Below the pieces are notes generated by a model. It made no database searches. It was not told the origin of the DNA and saw nothing but the letters and a program-made list of their open reading frames with translations. From contig CM066039.1 of the NCBI GenBank assembly GCA_033557465.1, positions 401,903,440-401,967,439 of the forward strand: a stretch of DNA of 64,000 bases, given 5' to 3'. This document shows, in pieces, positions 63,411 through 64,000 of this stretch. The stretch comes from Ichthyophis bannanicus. Taxonomy: Eukaryota > Chordata > Amphibia > Gymnophiona > Ichthyophiidae. Each line of letters begins with the position of its first letter. Position 1 is the first letter of the stretch. The translations under genes and the position numbers were made by a program.

Positions 63411-63995
63411 TCACCAAGCTTTAGTGTAATCTTTTGCAGAAATCTTTTTGTTGCCCAAGAGAAAGTTCATCCTAAATGGGAAGGACCAGGAATAGCGAAT
63501 CCCCTTGCTGTTCAGGACCTCGGAGACCGGCTTCATCTCTCTCCGCCGCGCCAGGGTGAACGTCGAGAGGTCCTGATAAATAGATACTGTTGCATCCTGA
63601 AATCGGACCGTCTTTTTCTCCCGGCCTTGCTGGATAAGGAGCGCAGCATCAGAATAGCGCAGAAATCTCGCAATAACATCGCGAGGTTGGTTGTTAGGGG
63701 GTTTCCCCAAAGCGCGGTGAACTCGTTCAATTTCCATACCAGAGGCGTGTGCAGCCAAGTCCTCTGTCGAGAGCAATTCCGCTATCAGCAATTTAAGTAC
63801 AGTTGGTAGGTCTTCTCCGCCCCCTACCGCCTCTGGAATTCCACGGAAACGCACATTGTTGCGGCGGGAGCGGTTTTCAATGTCATCAATTTTATAAGTC
63901 AGTTCCATTGCTTGCGCATGCTGCCGGTCTAAAGCACATTGTAAATCCATCAGCATCCCATCTTGTTCTACCATCTTGGTCTCCACGTCTTCCAC
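63411..63995 (-). CDS. L1-type ORF1 protein, 3' part (cut by window end)
   Basis: Reads KMVEQDGMLMDLQCALDR (coiled coil), then IDDIENRSRRNNVRFRGI (the conserved start of the RRM), then IERVHRALGKPPNN, PRDVIARFLRYSDAALLIQQ and SIYQDLSTFTLARRREMK (C-terminal domain). It ends SAKDYTKAW. The order and motifs are those of L1 ORF1, the RNA-binding partner of ORF2. The 5' part lies beyond the window, so the start is not known. Confidence 0.9.
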   Translation of the reverse strand: MEDVETKMVEQDGMLMDLQCALDRQHAQAMELTYKIDDIENRSRRNNVRFRGIPEAVGGGEDLPTVLKLLIAELLSTEDLAAHASGMEIERVHRALGKPPNNQPRDVIARFLRYSDAALLIQQGREKKTVRFQDATVSIYQDLSTFTLARRREMKPVSEVLNSKGIRYSWSFPFRMNFLLGNKKISAKDYTKAW

Positions 63996-64000
63996 TCGAG

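Larger units (their letters stand above)
58621..64000 (-). mobile_element. L1-type LINE, 3' complete, running off the right edge
   Basis: The minus strand ends in a poly(A) run at 58621-58635 and extends to the window end. It contains ORF1 (63411-63995 and beyond) and ORF2 (60057-62735 plus 58973-60289) with a 675-bp gap between them. It is inserted in DIRS capsid sequence. The 5' end is outside the window. Confidence 0.9.

Overview
The window reads as vertebrate intergenic or intronic DNA from a repeat-rich genome, most likely an amphibian; a caecilian is my best guess. The reasons are the mix of DIRS-type tyrosine-recombinase elements, CR1, L2 and L1-type LINEs, a tRNA-derived SINE with an L2-like tail, hAT and piggyBac elements and gypsy LTR elements. 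The species call is inference. The only host gene piece I can support is one 115-bp exon on the minus strand (38776-38890), with splice signals on both sides, encoding the stretch between the acetyltransferase and bromodomain of a KAT2 (GCN5/PCAF) protein. Most of the remaining sequence would then be intron filled by nested transposable elements.

Layout: 1-1420 unassigned sequence then antisense CR1; 1650-3899 a decayed DIRS half; 3905-13043 an L2 scrap, then a sense CR1 (4330-10567) split by an L2 3' fragment and by a 4.1-kb DNA transposon of unassigned family (6093-10187) that itself carries a solo LTR (8479-9735), then an antisense L2 split by a second solo LTR (11015-12555). 13044-19535 holds two DIRS 5' halves with two L1-type ORF1-only insertions; 19536-19745 is a SINE. 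19949-26949 is a complete-ended gypsy-type LTR element with 4-bp target duplications. 26950-28690 is antisense CR1 split by a hAT element; 28700-33711 is a sense L2 split by a third solo LTR (29836-31164) and a SINE; 33712-36115 is CR1 nested in CR1; 36116-39110 is mostly unassigned plus the host exon; 39110-44042 is a DIRS element; 44043-51384 is CR1 split by another CR1 and by a piggyBac element; 51385-58620 is two DIRS copies fused head to tail; 58621-64000 is an L1-type LINE running off the right edge.

The most interesting system is the LTR family. Four insertions with LTRs of 1.26-1.84 kb, each with its own perfect 4-bp target duplication, carry a sense open frame inside the LTR. The four frames are very different in sequence yet all end in an acidic stretch followed by M-[D/E]-C and, two residues on, a second C (one copy has the second cysteine displaced). 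The only copy with an internal region encodes a SCAN-like capsid, a zinc knuckle, a DSGA protease and an HHCC/DDE integrase, but no reverse transcriptase or RNase H, and its integrase frame runs on into the 3' LTR.

Nearly every coding frame in the window is broken by stops, frameshifts or later insertions, so most entries are labelled pseudogene. The best preserved are the gag-protease-integrase frame (22156-24321), the L1 ORF2 (60057-62735), the CR1 reverse transcriptase (44508-46079), a DIRS reverse transcriptase (56739-58067) and the LTR frames at 20197-21153 and 25357-26316.
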